Below are positions 8,516 through 17,869 of a DNA stretch of 37,541 nucleotides, one piece after another. A program made the position numbers and the translations under genes. Within the stretch, counting starts at the first letter, position 1, and each line of letters starts with the position of its first letter. The notes beneath the pieces were generated by a model that ran no database searches, had not been told where the DNA came from, and saw nothing but the letters and a program-made list of their open reading frames with translations. Source of the DNA: an uncultured Pelagibacteraceae bacterium (GTDB lineage Bacteria > Pseudomonadota > Alphaproteobacteria > Pelagibacterales > Pelagibacteraceae); NCBI GenBank assembly GCA_902545635.1, contig CACCGT010000012.1, forward strand, positions 1 through 37,541. Direction: 5' to 3'.

Positions 8516-9365
8516 AATTGTTAAAAAAACTAACGATTATCTTTATCGATATTTTTCTAAAGAAAAAAATACAGATCTAATCAAACCAATGTTGTATGGA
8601 CTTCTTCCTGGAGGAAAAAAAATAAGATCAAAAATATTATTTGATGTTGGTTCAATATTTAAAATAAATAAAAAAAATATCTTGCAAGTAGCTGCTGCAG
8701 TAGAGTGCATTCATGCTTACTCACTTATTCATGATGATTTACCCTGTATGGATAACGATAATTTAAGGAGAGGAAAGTTGACGACTCATAAGAAATTTAG
8801 TGAGTCCACAGCAATACTCGCTGGTAATTCTTTACTTACAATAGCTTTCCAAATTTTGAGCCAGAAAAAATTAAATTTAAGTGAAAAGAAGAAAATAAAA
8901 TTAATAAACTTACTATCAGAGAGTTCTGGTCATTCTGGTATAGCAGGAGGTCAATATCTTGATTTAAGTTATGAAAAAATAAAAAAAAATAAAAGACAAA
9001 TTATTGATATGCAAATTAAGAAAACTGGTAAGCTTTTTAGTTTTTGTTGTGTGGCACCAATTATTATGTCAGGTAAAATAAAATATTTACGAATGTTTAA
9101 TAAAATTGGTAATGAAATAGGCCTATTGTTCCAAATTGCTGATGATTTAATAGATTTAAAGGGAAAAACATCAAGCGTTGGAAAAAAAACTAGAAAAGAT
9201 TTAAAAATGGGAAAAGCTACTTTAATAAGTTTACTAGGTACAAAAAATACTATTAAATATGCAAATAAACTGAAATTAAATATATTCAAAAGTTTAAATA
9301 AATTTGGAAAAAAAAGTAGAGATCTAAAAGAAACCATAAATTATATTTTAAGTAGGACAAAATGA
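8496..9365 (+). CDS. ispA: Farnesyl (short-chain polyprenyl) diphosphate synthase
   Basis: This enzyme condenses IPP with DMAPP/GPP to short-chain prenyl diphosphates, the precursors for quinone tails and undecaprenyl phosphate. The 289-residue protein has the first Asp-rich motif DDLPCMD (80-86), followed by [12 protein letters not shown], and a second motif ADDLID (215-220), typical of bacterial FPP/GGPP synthases with a two-residue insertion in the first motif. The chosen ATG lies in the 3' end of xseB; the [11 protein letters not shown] motif follows at 39. The stop overlaps the dxs start by 4 bp (ATGA). FPP against GGPP as main product cannot be decided here. Confidence 0.92.
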   Translation: MEKKLNRIVKKTNDYLYRYFSKEKNTDLIKPMLYGLLPGGKKIRSKILFDVGSIFKINKKNILQVAAAVECIHAYSLIHDDLPCMDNDNLRRGKLTTHKKFSESTAILAGNSLLTIAFQILSQKKLNLSEKKKIKLINLLSESSGHSGIAGGQYLDLSYEKIKKNKRQIIDMQIKKTGKLFSFCCVAPIIMSGKIKYLRMFNKIGNEIGLLFQIADDLIDLKGKTSSVGKKTRKDLKMGKATLISLLGTKNTIKYANKLKLNIFKSLNKFGKKSRDLKETINYILSRTK

Positions 9366-11275
9366 GCAGTAATTACAAATTTTTAAACAATGTCAATTTT
9401 CCAAGTGATATCAGAAAATTATCTCAATCTGAGATAAAAGTTTTGGCTGAAGAGGTCAGGCAAGAATTAATTGACGTTGTTTCAGAAACTGGTGGACACC
9501 TAGGAGCTGGTCTTGGAGTTGTAGAGCTCACCGTGGTTTTGCATTATATATTTAATACTCCACATGATAAATTAATTTGGGATGTTGGGCACCAAACTTA
9601 TCCTCATAAAATATTAACTGGTAGGAAAAATAAAATTAGAACACTAAGAAAAGGGAGGGGATTATCTGGTTTTACAAAAAGATCAGAAAGCGAGTATGAT
9701 CCTTTCGGCGCTGCTCATAGTTCAACTTCTATATCTTCAGCACTAGGAATGGCTGTTGCTAATAAATTATCAAATAAATCTGATAATGTAATTGCAGTCA
9801 TAGGTGATGGAGCGATAAGTGCTGGTATGGCATATGAGGCAATGAACAACGCAGGAGAAAGTAAGACAAAAATGATAGTCGTTTTAAACGATAATGACAT
9901 GTCAATTGCAAAACCTGTTGGAGCTATGAGAAAGTATCTCGCAAAAATTTTGTCTGGTAAGATTTATTTTAGTTTTAGAGAGACATTAAAATTAATCATA
10001 TCTGCCTTCTCGAAAAGATTTAAGAACAAAGCAGGAAAAGCAGAGGATTTTTTAAGATCTGCAGTTACTGGTGGTACTTTATTTAATTCCATGGGATTTT
10101 ATTACATTGGGCCAATAGATGGACATGATATTGATACAATGGTTTCTGTATTTAAAAATGCAAAAGAAATTAATTATGATGGTCCAATTTTAGTTCATGT
10201 AAAAACTGAAAAAGGAAAAGGTTATAAATTCGCAGAAAAATCAGAAGATAAATTCCACGGCGTTTCAAAATTTAATGTAAAAACAGGAGAACAGATAAAG
10301 TCCTCATCAAATGCACCATCATATACAAAAGTATTTGCTAATACCTTAATCAAGCATGCTGAAAAGGATAGTAAAGTTGTTGGTATAACAGCAGCGATGC
10401 CATCGGGAACAGGTATGGATTTATTTGGAAAAAAATTTCCAAACAGAATGTTTGATGTTGGAATAGCAGAACAGCACGCAGTAACTTTTGCCGCTGGAAT
10501 GGCTACAGAGGGATTTAAACCATATGCAGCAATATACTCAACTTTTCTTCAAAGAGCTTATGATCAAGTTGTTCATGATGTTGCAATTCAATCCTTACCA
10601 GTAAGATTTGCAATTGATAGAGCTGGACTAGTTGGCGCTGATGGACCAACACATGCAGGCTCGTTTGATATAACGTACTTATCAACACTACCAAATTTTG
10701 TAGTAATGGCGGCTAGCGATGAAGCCGAACTTGTAAGAATGATCAATACCTCAATAGATATTAATGATAGACCTTCAGCTTTTAGATATCCAAGAGGAAA
10801 TGGTTTAGGGATTGAATTACCAGAAATAAATGAAAAAATTGAGTTGGGTAAAGGAAAAATTATTAAAACCGGAAAAAAAGTTGTAATTTTAAATTTTGGT
10901 GCAAGACTTCATGAGTGTATTTTAGCATCTGAAAATTTATCTAAAAAAGGAATTAATATTTCTATAATTGATGCAAGATTTGCAAAACCTTTAGATGAAA
11001 ATTTAATCTGGCAAATTGCAACAGAGCATGAGGTTTTAATCACAATAGAGGAGGGCTCTATTGGTGGATTTGGATCTCATGTTAGTCAGTTTCTCAGTGA
11101 AAAAAATCTTCTAGATAGCAATTTAAAATTCAGATCAATGATATTACCTGACAGATTTATAGATCATGATAAACCAGAGTTAATGTATAAATTTGCAAAT
11201 CTTGACTCAATTGGAATTGAAAATAAGATTTTAGATACATTAAATTCAAAAGTTTTAATAAAAAAATCTAATTAA
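9362..11275 (+). CDS. dxs: 1-deoxy-D-xylulose-5-phosphate synthase
   Basis: Dxs is the thiamine-diphosphate enzyme that joins pyruvate and glyceraldehyde-3-phosphate at the entry to the MEP isoprenoid pathway. The 637-residue length is normal. Visible motifs are GGHLGAGLG with the active-site His (44-52), the TPP/Mg motif [18 protein letters not shown] (148-165), GPIDGHD, the central catalytic-Glu motif [16 protein letters not shown], and [15 protein letters not shown]. It is translationally coupled to ispA, so xseB-ispA-dxs form one unit supplying prenyl diphosphates. The stop shares the four bases TTAA with the convergent aroC stop. Confidence 0.97.
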   Translation: MSSNYKFLNNVNFPSDIRKLSQSEIKVLAEEVRQELIDVVSETGGHLGAGLGVVELTVVLHYIFNTPHDKLIWDVGHQTYPHKILTGRKNKIRTLRKGRGLSGFTKRSESEYDPFGAAHSSTSISSALGMAVANKLSNKSDNVIAVIGDGAISAGMAYEAMNNAGESKTKMIVVLNDNDMSIAKPVGAMRKYLAKILSGKIYFSFRETLKLIISAFSKRFKNKAGKAEDFLRSAVTGGTLFNSMGFYYIGPIDGHDIDTMVSVFKNAKEINYDGPILVHVKTEKGKGYKFAEKSEDKFHGVSKFNVKTGEQIKSSSNAPSYTKVFANTLIKHAEKDSKVVGITAAMPSGTGMDLFGKKFPNRMFDVGIAEQHAVTFAAGMATEGFKPYAAIYSTFLQRAYDQVVHDVAIQSLPVRFAIDRAGLVGADGPTHAGSFDITYLSTLPNFVVMAASDEAELVRMINTSIDINDRPSAFRYPRGNGLGIELPEINEKIELGKGKIIKTGKKVVILNFGARLHECILASENLSKKGINISIIDARFAKPLDENLIWQIATEHEVLITIEEGSIGGFGSHVSQFLSEKNLLDSNLKFRSMILPDRFIDHDKPELMYKFANLDSIGIENKILDTLNSKVLIKKSN

Positions 11276-12357
11276 ATTTTGTTTTGAGCAGTGTTCATTA
11301 AATAGTGATCAAGTATTACACAATGCATCATAGCTTCTCCTATTGGAACCGCTCTGATTCCTACACAAGGATCATGTCTACCTTTAACAGATATTGTTGT
11401 ATTTTTACCAAATTTATCTATTGTTTTTCTAGATGATAAGATCGATGATGTTGGTTTAACAGCAAATGAAATTTTTATTTCTTGCCCTGTTGAAATACCT
11501 CCCAAAATTCCACCAGCATTATTTGATTTAAAACTAGTTTTACCTTTTCTTTGTAAAATCTCATCAGAGTTTTCTTCCCCAGTTAGCATAGCTGAATCCA
11601 TTCCTGATCCAATATTTACCCCCTTTACAGCATTAATGCTCATCATCGCAGCTGCTAAATCCATATCTAATTTGGAATATATTGGCGCTCCAAGTCCTAA
11701 AGGTACTCCTCTTGCTCTTATCTCAATTATTGCTCCACAAGATGAACCAGCTTTTCTTATGCCGAGTAAATATTTTTCCCAGAGCTTAATTACAGATTTG
11801 TCAGGACAAAAAAATGGATTTGTGGATATAGTTTTGTCTTTCCATTTGTTTATATCACACCCTAAAATTCCTAATTGTATAACTGCACCGACTGCTTGAT
11901 ATTTAGCACCAATCTTATTTTTCAAAACTACTTTTGCAATTGCCCCTGCTGCAACTCTTGCTGCAGTCTCACGGGCTGATTGTCTTCCACCTCCCCTATA
12001 ATCCCGAATTCCATACTTTTTAAAATAAGTGTAATCTGCATGTCCTGGTCGAAATTTGTTCTTTATTGTCTCATAATCTCTAGATCTCATGTCTTTGTTA
12101 TAAATTATTAAAGATATTGGAGTTCCAGTAGTTTTTCCCTCAAAAACACCAGATAAAATATTAATTTTGTCATCCTCTTTTCTTTGTGTTGTGAATTTAG
12201 ATTGACCTGGTTTTCGTTTATTAAGTTCTTTTTGAATATCACTTTCCTTTATTGGAATATTTGGTGGGCATCCGTCTACAACACACCCAATTGCAGGACC
12301 ATGAGACTCTCCCCAAGTAGTAAATCTAAATAACTTTCCAAAAGTATTAAATGACAT
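11272..12357 (-). CDS. aroC: Chorismate synthase
   Basis: AroC uses reduced FMN to turn EPSP into chorismate, the last shikimate step, feeding aromatic amino acids, folate and quinones. The 361-residue protein opens with the family signature [20 protein letters not shown] (13-32). It also shows RPGHADYTY, the FMN-binding [18 protein letters not shown], and a C-terminal [17 protein letters not shown] block. All conserved blocks are intact. It is divergent from pdxH. The convergent 3' end overlaps dxs by 4 bp, so no separate terminator exists. Confidence 0.97.
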   Translation of the reverse strand: MSFNTFGKLFRFTTWGESHGPAIGCVVDGCPPNIPIKESDIQKELNKRKPGQSKFTTQRKEDDKINILSGVFEGKTTGTPISLIIYNKDMRSRDYETIKNKFRPGHADYTYFKKYGIRDYRGGGRQSARETAARVAAGAIAKVVLKNKIGAKYQAVGAVIQLGILGCDINKWKDKTISTNPFFCPDKSVIKLWEKYLLGIRKAGSSCGAIIEIRARGVPLGLGAPIYSKLDMDLAAAMMSINAVKGVNIGSGMDSAMLTGEENSDEILQRKGKTSFKSNNAGGILGGISTGQEIKISFAVKPTSSILSSRKTIDKFGKNTTISVKGRHDPCVGIRAVPIGEAMMHCVILDHYLMNTAQNKI

Positions 12358-12389
12358 TATCTTACTGTATAAATTATTTTTTTAAAATT

Positions 12390-13013
12390 ATGAACGAAAA
12401 AAACTCACTTGGATTAAATCTTTGCTTTAAAGATCATAATAACCCAATAAAACTTTTTGAAGAATGGTTCAATAAAGCAAAAAAAACCGAAATTAATGAC
12501 CCAAATGCGTTTGCTGTAGGCACTGTTAATAAAAAAGGATTTCCAACAGTCAGAATGGTTCTTCTTAAAGATTTTGATAAAAATGGTTTTGTTTTTTATA
12601 CAAATTTAAAAAGTGATAAAAGTAAAGCCATTAAAAATTCTTCAAAAATTTCTATGTGTTTTCATTGGAAAAGCTTACAAAGACAAATTAGGGTAATTGG
12701 CATTGCATCTAAAGTTTCAAAAAAAGAAGCTGATGATTATTATAAATCAAGAGCATATGGAAGTAGAATTGGCGCTTGGGCTTCACAGCAGAGCAGCATT
12801 TTAAAAAAAAGAGATGATTTGTATAAATCTATAAAAGAATTTAAAAAAAAATTCCCAAATCAAAAAAAAGTACCACGACCAGAATACTGGTCAGGCTGGA
12901 GAATAAAACCTAAAGAAATAGAATTCTGGCTTGATGGTCAAAATCGAATTCATGAAAGATTAAAATACATTAAAAAAACTAAAAGTTGGAAAAAAATATT
13001 GCTAAGCCCTTAG
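12390..13013 (+). CDS. pdxH: Pyridoxine/pyridoxamine 5'-phosphate oxidase
   Basis: PdxH is the FMN enzyme that oxidises PNP or PMP to pyridoxal phosphate. I chose the ATG at 12390 (207 residues, the family's usual size). An in-frame ATG at 12351 would add 13 residues and overlap the start of divergent aroC. Seen are RMVLLKDFDKNGFVFYTN with the FMN-contacting Arg, KSKAIKNS, HWKSLQRQIRVIG, EYWSGWRIKPKEIEFW and the closing RIHERLKY...SP, all characteristic of PdxH. The stop TAG overlaps the stop of convergent ispB by 4 bp. Confidence 0.93.
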   Translation: MNEKNSLGLNLCFKDHNNPIKLFEEWFNKAKKTEINDPNAFAVGTVNKKGFPTVRMVLLKDFDKNGFVFYTNLKSDKSKAIKNSSKISMCFHWKSLQRQIRVIGIASKVSKKEADDYYKSRAYGSRIGAWASQQSSILKKRDDLYKSIKEFKKKFPNQKKVPRPEYWSGWRIKPKEIEFWLDGQNRIHERLKYIKKTKSWKKILLSP

Positions 13014-14023
13014 AAATTTCTCTCTATACTAAAAGATGTTAAATTCTTAAGCACATTTTTTTCATCAGTTTCCTCAAATACACTTAAAGAATTAGAAGCT
13101 AAATTTATATAATGCTCTGCTTTTTTATAACACTCTTTAATTATGTTATTTTTTTTTATTAGATTTAGAACATATTCTAAATCTTTCTTTTCACGAATTT
13201 GTTTTTCAAATAAGGATTTTAATTTTTCTTTTTCAACATCATCTAATTTTTGATAAAGTAGAATTATAGGTAAAGTTACTTTTCCCTCATAAAAATCATT
13301 ACCAATGTTTTTTCCAAATAATTTTAATTCAGAATTATAATCTAATGTGTCATCTGCAATTTGAAATGTGAGACCTAGGTTTTTTCCATAAAATTCTAAA
13401 GCATTTTTAAATTTTAAATCTTTTTCTGAAATAATTGCGCCAACTTTAGTAGCTGCTGCAAATAAAGATGCAGTCTTTGAGGAAATAATATTAAGATATG
13501 TCTCCTCTAACATGTCTATTTCTTTATTGTGTTGCAATTGCAGAACTTCACCTTGAGCAATTTCTGATGATGTGTTGGCCAAAAGTTTAAGTAATTCTAA
13601 ATTTCCATCTTCAACCATCATTTCAAAACATTTGCTTAAGAGATAATCGCCTACTAAAATTGATGAGTGATTTCCCCAGATCTTATTTAAGGTCTTTTTT
13701 CCTCTTCTAATTTTAGAGTTATCAATTACATCATCGTGCATTAAAGTTGCTGCATGGATTAATTCAACACATGCAGCCAGATTAACATCTCTTAATCCTT
13801 TTTCGTATCCACAAATTTTTGAGCACTGCAATGTTAATAGAGCTCTAAGTCTTTTACCTCCAGTACTTAAATGATACTTTGTCATCTTTTGAACTAACTC
13901 AACTTTACTTGCTAATCTGGAATTAATTTTTTCTTCAACTAGAATCAGTTTATCTTCAACTGAGTTTTTTAAGTCAGTATAAGAATTATTAATTTGTTTT
14001 TTAAGCTGTATTACAGTTCCCAT
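13010..14023 (-). CDS. ispB: Long-chain (octaprenyl-type) polyprenyl diphosphate synthase
   Basis: IspB extends FPP with further IPP units to the long prenyl tail of ubiquinone. The 337-residue protein has GGKRLRALL (55-63), a first Asp-rich motif MHDDVIDNSKIRRG (95-108) and a second QIADDTLDY (221-229). The direct DDxxD spacing without insertion, and the LTLQCSK...CVELIHAATL context, separate this long-chain type from the ispA gene upstream in the window. The chain length (8, 9 or 10 units) cannot be read from sequence; alphaproteobacteria often make Q-10. It is divergent from sppA with a 110-bp spacer. Confidence 0.92.
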   Translation of the reverse strand: MGTVIQLKKQINNSYTDLKNSVEDKLILVEEKINSRLASKVELVQKMTKYHLSTGGKRLRALLTLQCSKICGYEKGLRDVNLAACVELIHAATLMHDDVIDNSKIRRGKKTLNKIWGNHSSILVGDYLLSKCFEMMVEDGNLELLKLLANTSSEIAQGEVLQLQHNKEIDMLEETYLNIISSKTASLFAAATKVGAIISEKDLKFKNALEFYGKNLGLTFQIADDTLDYNSELKLFGKNIGNDFYEGKVTLPIILLYQKLDDVEKEKLKSLFEKQIREKKDLEYVLNLIKKNNIIKECYKKAEHYINLASNSLSVFEETDEKNVLKNLTSFSIERNF

Positions 14024-14065
14024 GTTTTAAAACTATTATATACAAATTATTAATATACTTATCAA

Positions 14066-14093
14066 TTGACGCACCTTATTCTTTAATTATAAC
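14066..14093 (+). promoter_or_regulatory. Candidate sigma-70 promoter for the sppA-glyQ-glyS-ppdK operon
   Basis: TTGACG (14066-14071), a 16-bp spacer and TATAAC (14088-14093) lie in the 110-bp divergent gap between ispB and sppA. The predicted start near 14100 leaves about 34 nt of leader before the sppA ATG at 14134. This is the largest spacer among the protein genes of the unique segment, and the -35 is close to consensus, unusual in this AT-rich background. Confidence 0.5.
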
Positions 14094-14133
14094 TAGGGTT
14101 TATAATATATTTAAAAAACTTATAAAAATTTTA

Positions 14134-14943
14134 ATGTTTTCATTTTTAAAAAAAAAAAAAGTAATTAGCCATCTTAAACTATCTGGCGTTATAGGAAATG
14201 TTGGAAAATTTAGACAAGGAATAGATTATTCAAGCCAGGAAGAAATAATTAAAAAAGCTTTCTCACTAAAAAAAGCATTAGTAGTAGCAATTACAATAAA
14301 CTCACCAGGAGGATCTCCAGTTCAATCACATCTGATATATAAACTTATTAAGGAACAATCAAAAAAAACAAAAAAAAAAGTGATTGTCTTTGCTGAAGAT
14401 GTGGCTGCATCCGGTGGATACCTGATTGCTTGTGCTGGTGATGAGATATATGCAAACTCAAGTTCGATAATAGGATCAATTGGCGTTATATCTGCATCAT
14501 TCGGATTTAAAAACTTAATAGAAAAAATTGGAGTTCAAAGAAGAGTATATACAGCAGGAAAGAATAAAAGTACTTTAGACCCTTTTCTTGATGAAAAAGA
14601 AGATGATATAAATCGGTTAAAAAATATTCAATTAGAAATTCATCAGGACTTTATTGATGTCGTTGAGGAGAGTAGAAAAGAAAAACTAAACAAAAACTCT
14701 GGTATTGAACTTTTTTCAGGTGAGTTTTGGGCTGGAAAAAAAGCAAAAGAATTAGGTTTAATAGATGGTTTGGGTAATGCAGAGCAAATATTAAGAGAAA
14801 AATTTGGAGATCAAATCGAGATTAAGAAGTTTGAAAAATCTAAGGGATGGTTGTCAAAAAAATTATCATCCTCAGAAAATTATGCTGAGAAGATTTTAAG
14901 TGTGTTAGAGGAGAGATCAATCTGGCAAAGATATGGCCTCTAA
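14134..14943 (+). CDS. sppA: S49 family (SppA/SohB-like) serine peptidase
   Basis: A signal-peptide-peptidase-family protease that clears cleaved signal peptides or membrane fragments. In this 269-residue protein the S49 core is clear: [11 protein letters not shown] (55-65), the nucleophile Ser93 in AASGGYLIA, the [10 protein letters not shown] helix start (110-119), and the general base Lys145 in [10 protein letters not shown]. It lacks an N-terminal membrane helix, so it is probably a short cytoplasmic or peripheral form. Codons 5-9 contain a run of 13 A (14148-14160) encoding part of FLKKKKV, a possible slippage site. It overlaps glyQ by 11 bp and leads the glyQ-glyS-ppdK operon, a known alphaproteobacterial order. 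Confidence 0.88.
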   Translation: MFSFLKKKKVISHLKLSGVIGNVGKFRQGIDYSSQEEIIKKAFSLKKALVVAITINSPGGSPVQSHLIYKLIKEQSKKTKKKVIVFAEDVAASGGYLIACAGDEIYANSSSIIGSIGVISASFGFKNLIEKIGVQRRVYTAGKNKSTLDPFLDEKEDDINRLKNIQLEIHQDFIDVVEESRKEKLNKNSGIELFSGEFWAGKKAKELGLIDGLGNAEQILREKFGDQIEIKKFEKSKGWLSKKLSSSENYAEKILSVLEERSIWQRYGL

Positions 14944-15805
14944 AATAAAAAAAAATAATTTTTCTTTTCAAGATACAATTTTTAATTTGCAAAAATTTTG
15001 GGCAAAAAAAGGTTGTGTAATATTACAACCGTACGACCTAGAGGTAGGAGCTGGAACATTTCATCCTGCAACCACTCTTAGATCTCTAGGACCAAAACCA
15101 TGGAAAACTGCTTATGTCCAACCATCACGTAGACCTACTGATGGACGATATGGAGACAATCCAAATAGATTACAACATTATTATCAATTTCAAGTTTTAA
15201 TAAAACCTTCTCCAAAAGATATTAAAAAAATGTATTTAAATAGTTTAAATTCGATTGGAATTAATCATGAAGATCATGATATTAGATTTGTAGAAGATGA
15301 CTGGGAAAGCCCTACTTTAGGAGCAGCAGGCCTTGGATGGGAAGTTTGGTGTGATGGAATGGAAGTTACACAATTTACTTATTTCCAACAAATGGCTGGT
15401 ATTGAATGTAATCCTGTGTCTGTAGAAATTACTTATGGTTTGGAAAGATTGTGTATGTTTATTCAAAATAAAAAAAACGTTTTTGATTTGAATTGGAATA
15501 ATGAGGGCATCTTATACAAAGATGTTTTCCATCAATCAGAAAAAGAATTTTCAGCTTATAATTTTGAATATGCCAATACTGATAATTTATTTAAAATATT
15601 TGATATGCTTGAAGAAGAAACAAAATTATTAGTTGAAAAAAAGATTTCACTTCCAGCATACGATCAATGTTTAAAATGTAGCCATGTATTTAATATTCTA
15701 GATGCGAGAGGGGTAATTAGTGTAGCACAAAGGGCTGAATATATTGCAAGGATAAGGGAACTAACTAAATCAATTGGGAAAGTTTGGATTGAAAGCCAAA
15801 GTTAA
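14933..15805 (+). CDS. glyQ: Glycyl-tRNA synthetase alpha subunit
   Basis: This is the catalytic class II subunit of the bacterial alpha2-beta2 glycyl-tRNA synthetase. The 290-residue protein shows the near-invariant family block from [23 protein letters not shown] through [16 protein letters not shown] to [20 protein letters not shown], then [25 protein letters not shown] and [10 protein letters not shown] (motif 3). Translation starts inside the 3' end of sppA. The stop overlaps the glyS start as TAATG (1 bp), so the two subunits are translationally coupled. Confidence 0.97.
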   Translation: MASKIKKNNFSFQDTIFNLQKFWAKKGCVILQPYDLEVGAGTFHPATTLRSLGPKPWKTAYVQPSRRPTDGRYGDNPNRLQHYYQFQVLIKPSPKDIKKMYLNSLNSIGINHEDHDIRFVEDDWESPTLGAAGLGWEVWCDGMEVTQFTYFQQMAGIECNPVSVEITYGLERLCMFIQNKKNVFDLNWNNEGILYKDVFHQSEKEFSAYNFEYANTDNLFKIFDMLEEETKLLVEKKISLPAYDQCLKCSHVFNILDARGVISVAQRAEYIARIRELTKSIGKVWIESQS

Positions 15806-17868
15806 TGTCAGAATTATTTGTAGAGCTATTTAGTGAGGAAATTCCTGCAAAGCTTCAAATTAATGCGAGGAATGATTTAAAAAAAAATATTAAAAATTTT
15901 TTTATCGACAACCAAATTAAATTTAACGAAAATTTCAACGTTTATTCAACGCCAAATAGATTAGTTCTCCATATTGATAAAATCCCTAATGAAATTAAAC
16001 TTAACTCGCAAGAAATAAGAGGTCCAAATGTTAATGCCCCTGAAAAAGCTTTAGAAGGATTTATTAGATCAAACAATACAACATTAGAAAAAATCTTTAA
16101 AAAAAGTACTGAGAAAGGTGAATTCTATTTTTTTAAAAAAGAGACTAGAAAAATAAAAGTTTCAGATTTATTAGAAAAAAATTTAAGTGAAATCTTAACA
16201 AAGATAACTTGGAAAAAATCAATGAAATGGGCAAATTATGATCTTTACTGGGGAAGACCTCTTAAATCCATTTTAGCAATATTTAATAAAAAACCTCTTA
16301 ATTTTGTTTTTAATCATATAAATAGCTCTAACAAAACTTTTATAGATAAATCACTAGAAGAAGGTTTAAAAATTTTTAATGACTTTAATTCGTATTTAAA
16401 ATTTTTTAAACAAAAAGGTATTTTAATTGACCAAGATTTAAGAAAAAAAATAATACAGAATAAGATTAATGAAATAATTAATAAAAAAAAATTAAAAATC
16501 GAACAGAACGATAGGCTTATAGATGAAATAGTAAATATAGTTGAAAAACCAGCAGTAATTGTTTGTGATTTTGACAAAAAATTTTTGAATGTGCCTAGTG
16601 AAATATTGATTACGACTATGCAGAGTCATCAAAAATATTTACCAATTTTTGACAAAAAAAATAATCTTACAAATAATTTTTTTGTAGTTTCAGATATAAA
16701 AGACAATAAAGGGTTTGTTAAATTAGGAAATGAGAGAGTGATCGAGGCAAGATTAAGCGATGCCGAGTTCTTTTGGGAAAAAAATAAAACTCAAAATTTA
16801 GTTAAACAAGTAGATAAATTAAAAAATATAAATTATTTTAAAGGATTAGGATCCTACTTTGATAAAATTCAAAGAATGAGAAAATTATCATCATTAATTT
16901 CTGATGATTTTTTAATTAGTAAAGATAAAATTGAAATAGCCTCATCAATTTGTAAAGTTGATTTAATGTCCGATCTTGTTGGAGAGTTTCCAGAACTCCA
17001 AGGTATTGTTGGTGGTCACTTTGCAAAGTTTCAAGGGTTTGATAAAGAAGTTTGTCTTGCTGTATCTGAACAATATTTGCCTAACGGGATGGAAAGCAAA
17101 CTACCAAAAAAAATGTACAGTGTTGCTTTATCTTTAAGTGATAAACTAGATTCATTAGTAGGTTTTTTCGGAATAAATCTTAAACCTACTAGTTCAAAAG
17201 ACCCATATGCCGTAAGAAGAATGGCTATAAGTCTTGTCAGATTAATTGTTGAAAATGAAATAAAAATCAAACTAAAAGATTTAATCGTTTACACCTGTTC
17301 AGCATATAGAGATCAGGGCTATGATTTTGACACCAAAAAGATACAAAATGAATTAAGTGATTTCATAATTGAAAGATTAAAAAATTATTTAAGAGAAAAA
17401 AAAATAAGACAAGATATAATTGAAAGCTCAACATTTTTGCTTGGATTGGATGATTTATTAAAGGCTTATAAAAAATCTTTATGTTTAAATAAAAATATTA
17501 AAAAAGAAATCGGTTTTGAAACTATTGCAGTATACAAAAGATCTTCAAATATATTAAATACTGAAAAAAAAATATCTATTGAAAGTCTTGGTTTTGCAGA
17601 TCCAGGTTTATTTAAAAATGATTATGAGAAAAAATTATATAAAAAAATAAATGATATTAGAAAATATTTTTTGAGCATTGGAAAAGATGAAAATTACGAA
17701 GAAAGCCTAAAAATTTTATCAGGTATTAAGAATGAGGTAAACGATTTTTTCGATAATGTTATTGTAAATGATGAAGATATAATAATTAAAAAAAATAGAT
17801 TAGAATTATTAAATATGTTGTGTAAAACTTTTGATAACTATTTTAACTTTTCAAAAATAGAAGCTTAG
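15805..17868 (+). CDS. glyS: Glycyl-tRNA synthetase beta subunit
   Basis: The beta subunit recognises tRNA-Gly and is needed for aminoacylation by GlyQ. The 687-residue protein begins with the family's typical [18 protein letters not shown]. It also carries FSTPNRL-like YSTPNRLVLHI, the strong central VPSEILITTMQSHQKYLPIFD, VIEARLSDAEFFWEKN, and CKVDLMSDLVGEFPELQG followed by KPTSSKDPYAVRRMA. The C-terminal third is the less conserved anticodon-binding part and is very Lys/Asn-rich. Length and motifs are complete. A 1-bp gap separates it from ppdK. Confidence 0.96.
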   Translation: MSELFVELFSEEIPAKLQINARNDLKKNIKNFFIDNQIKFNENFNVYSTPNRLVLHIDKIPNEIKLNSQEIRGPNVNAPEKALEGFIRSNNTTLEKIFKKSTEKGEFYFFKKETRKIKVSDLLEKNLSEILTKITWKKSMKWANYDLYWGRPLKSILAIFNKKPLNFVFNHINSSNKTFIDKSLEEGLKIFNDFNSYLKFFKQKGILIDQDLRKKIIQNKINEIINKKKLKIEQNDRLIDEIVNIVEKPAVIVCDFDKKFLNVPSEILITTMQSHQKYLPIFDKKNNLTNNFFVVSDIKDNKGFVKLGNERVIEARLSDAEFFWEKNKTQNLVKQVDKLKNINYFKGLGSYFDKIQRMRKLSSLISDDFLISKDKIEIASSICKVDLMSDLVGEFPELQGIVGGHFAKFQGFDKEVCLAVSEQYLPNGMESKLPKKMYSVALSLSDKLDSLVGFFGINLKPTSSKDPYAVRRMAISLVRLIVENEIKIKLKDLIVYTCSAYRDQGYDFDTKKIQNELSDFIIERLKNYLREKKIRQDIIESSTFLLGLDDLLKAYKKSLCLNKNIKKEIGFETIAVYKRSSNILNTEKKISIESLGFADPGLFKNDYEKKLYKKINDIRKYFLSIGKDENYEESLKILSGIKNEVNDFFDNVIVNDEDIIIKKNRLELLNMLCKTFDNYFNFSKIEA

Positions 17869-17869
17869 T

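Noticed and set aside
12351-12389. Longer pdxH start
   Set aside because: It overlaps the divergent aroC start, and the added residues are hydrophobic and atypical; the ATG at 12390 gives the usual PdxH length.
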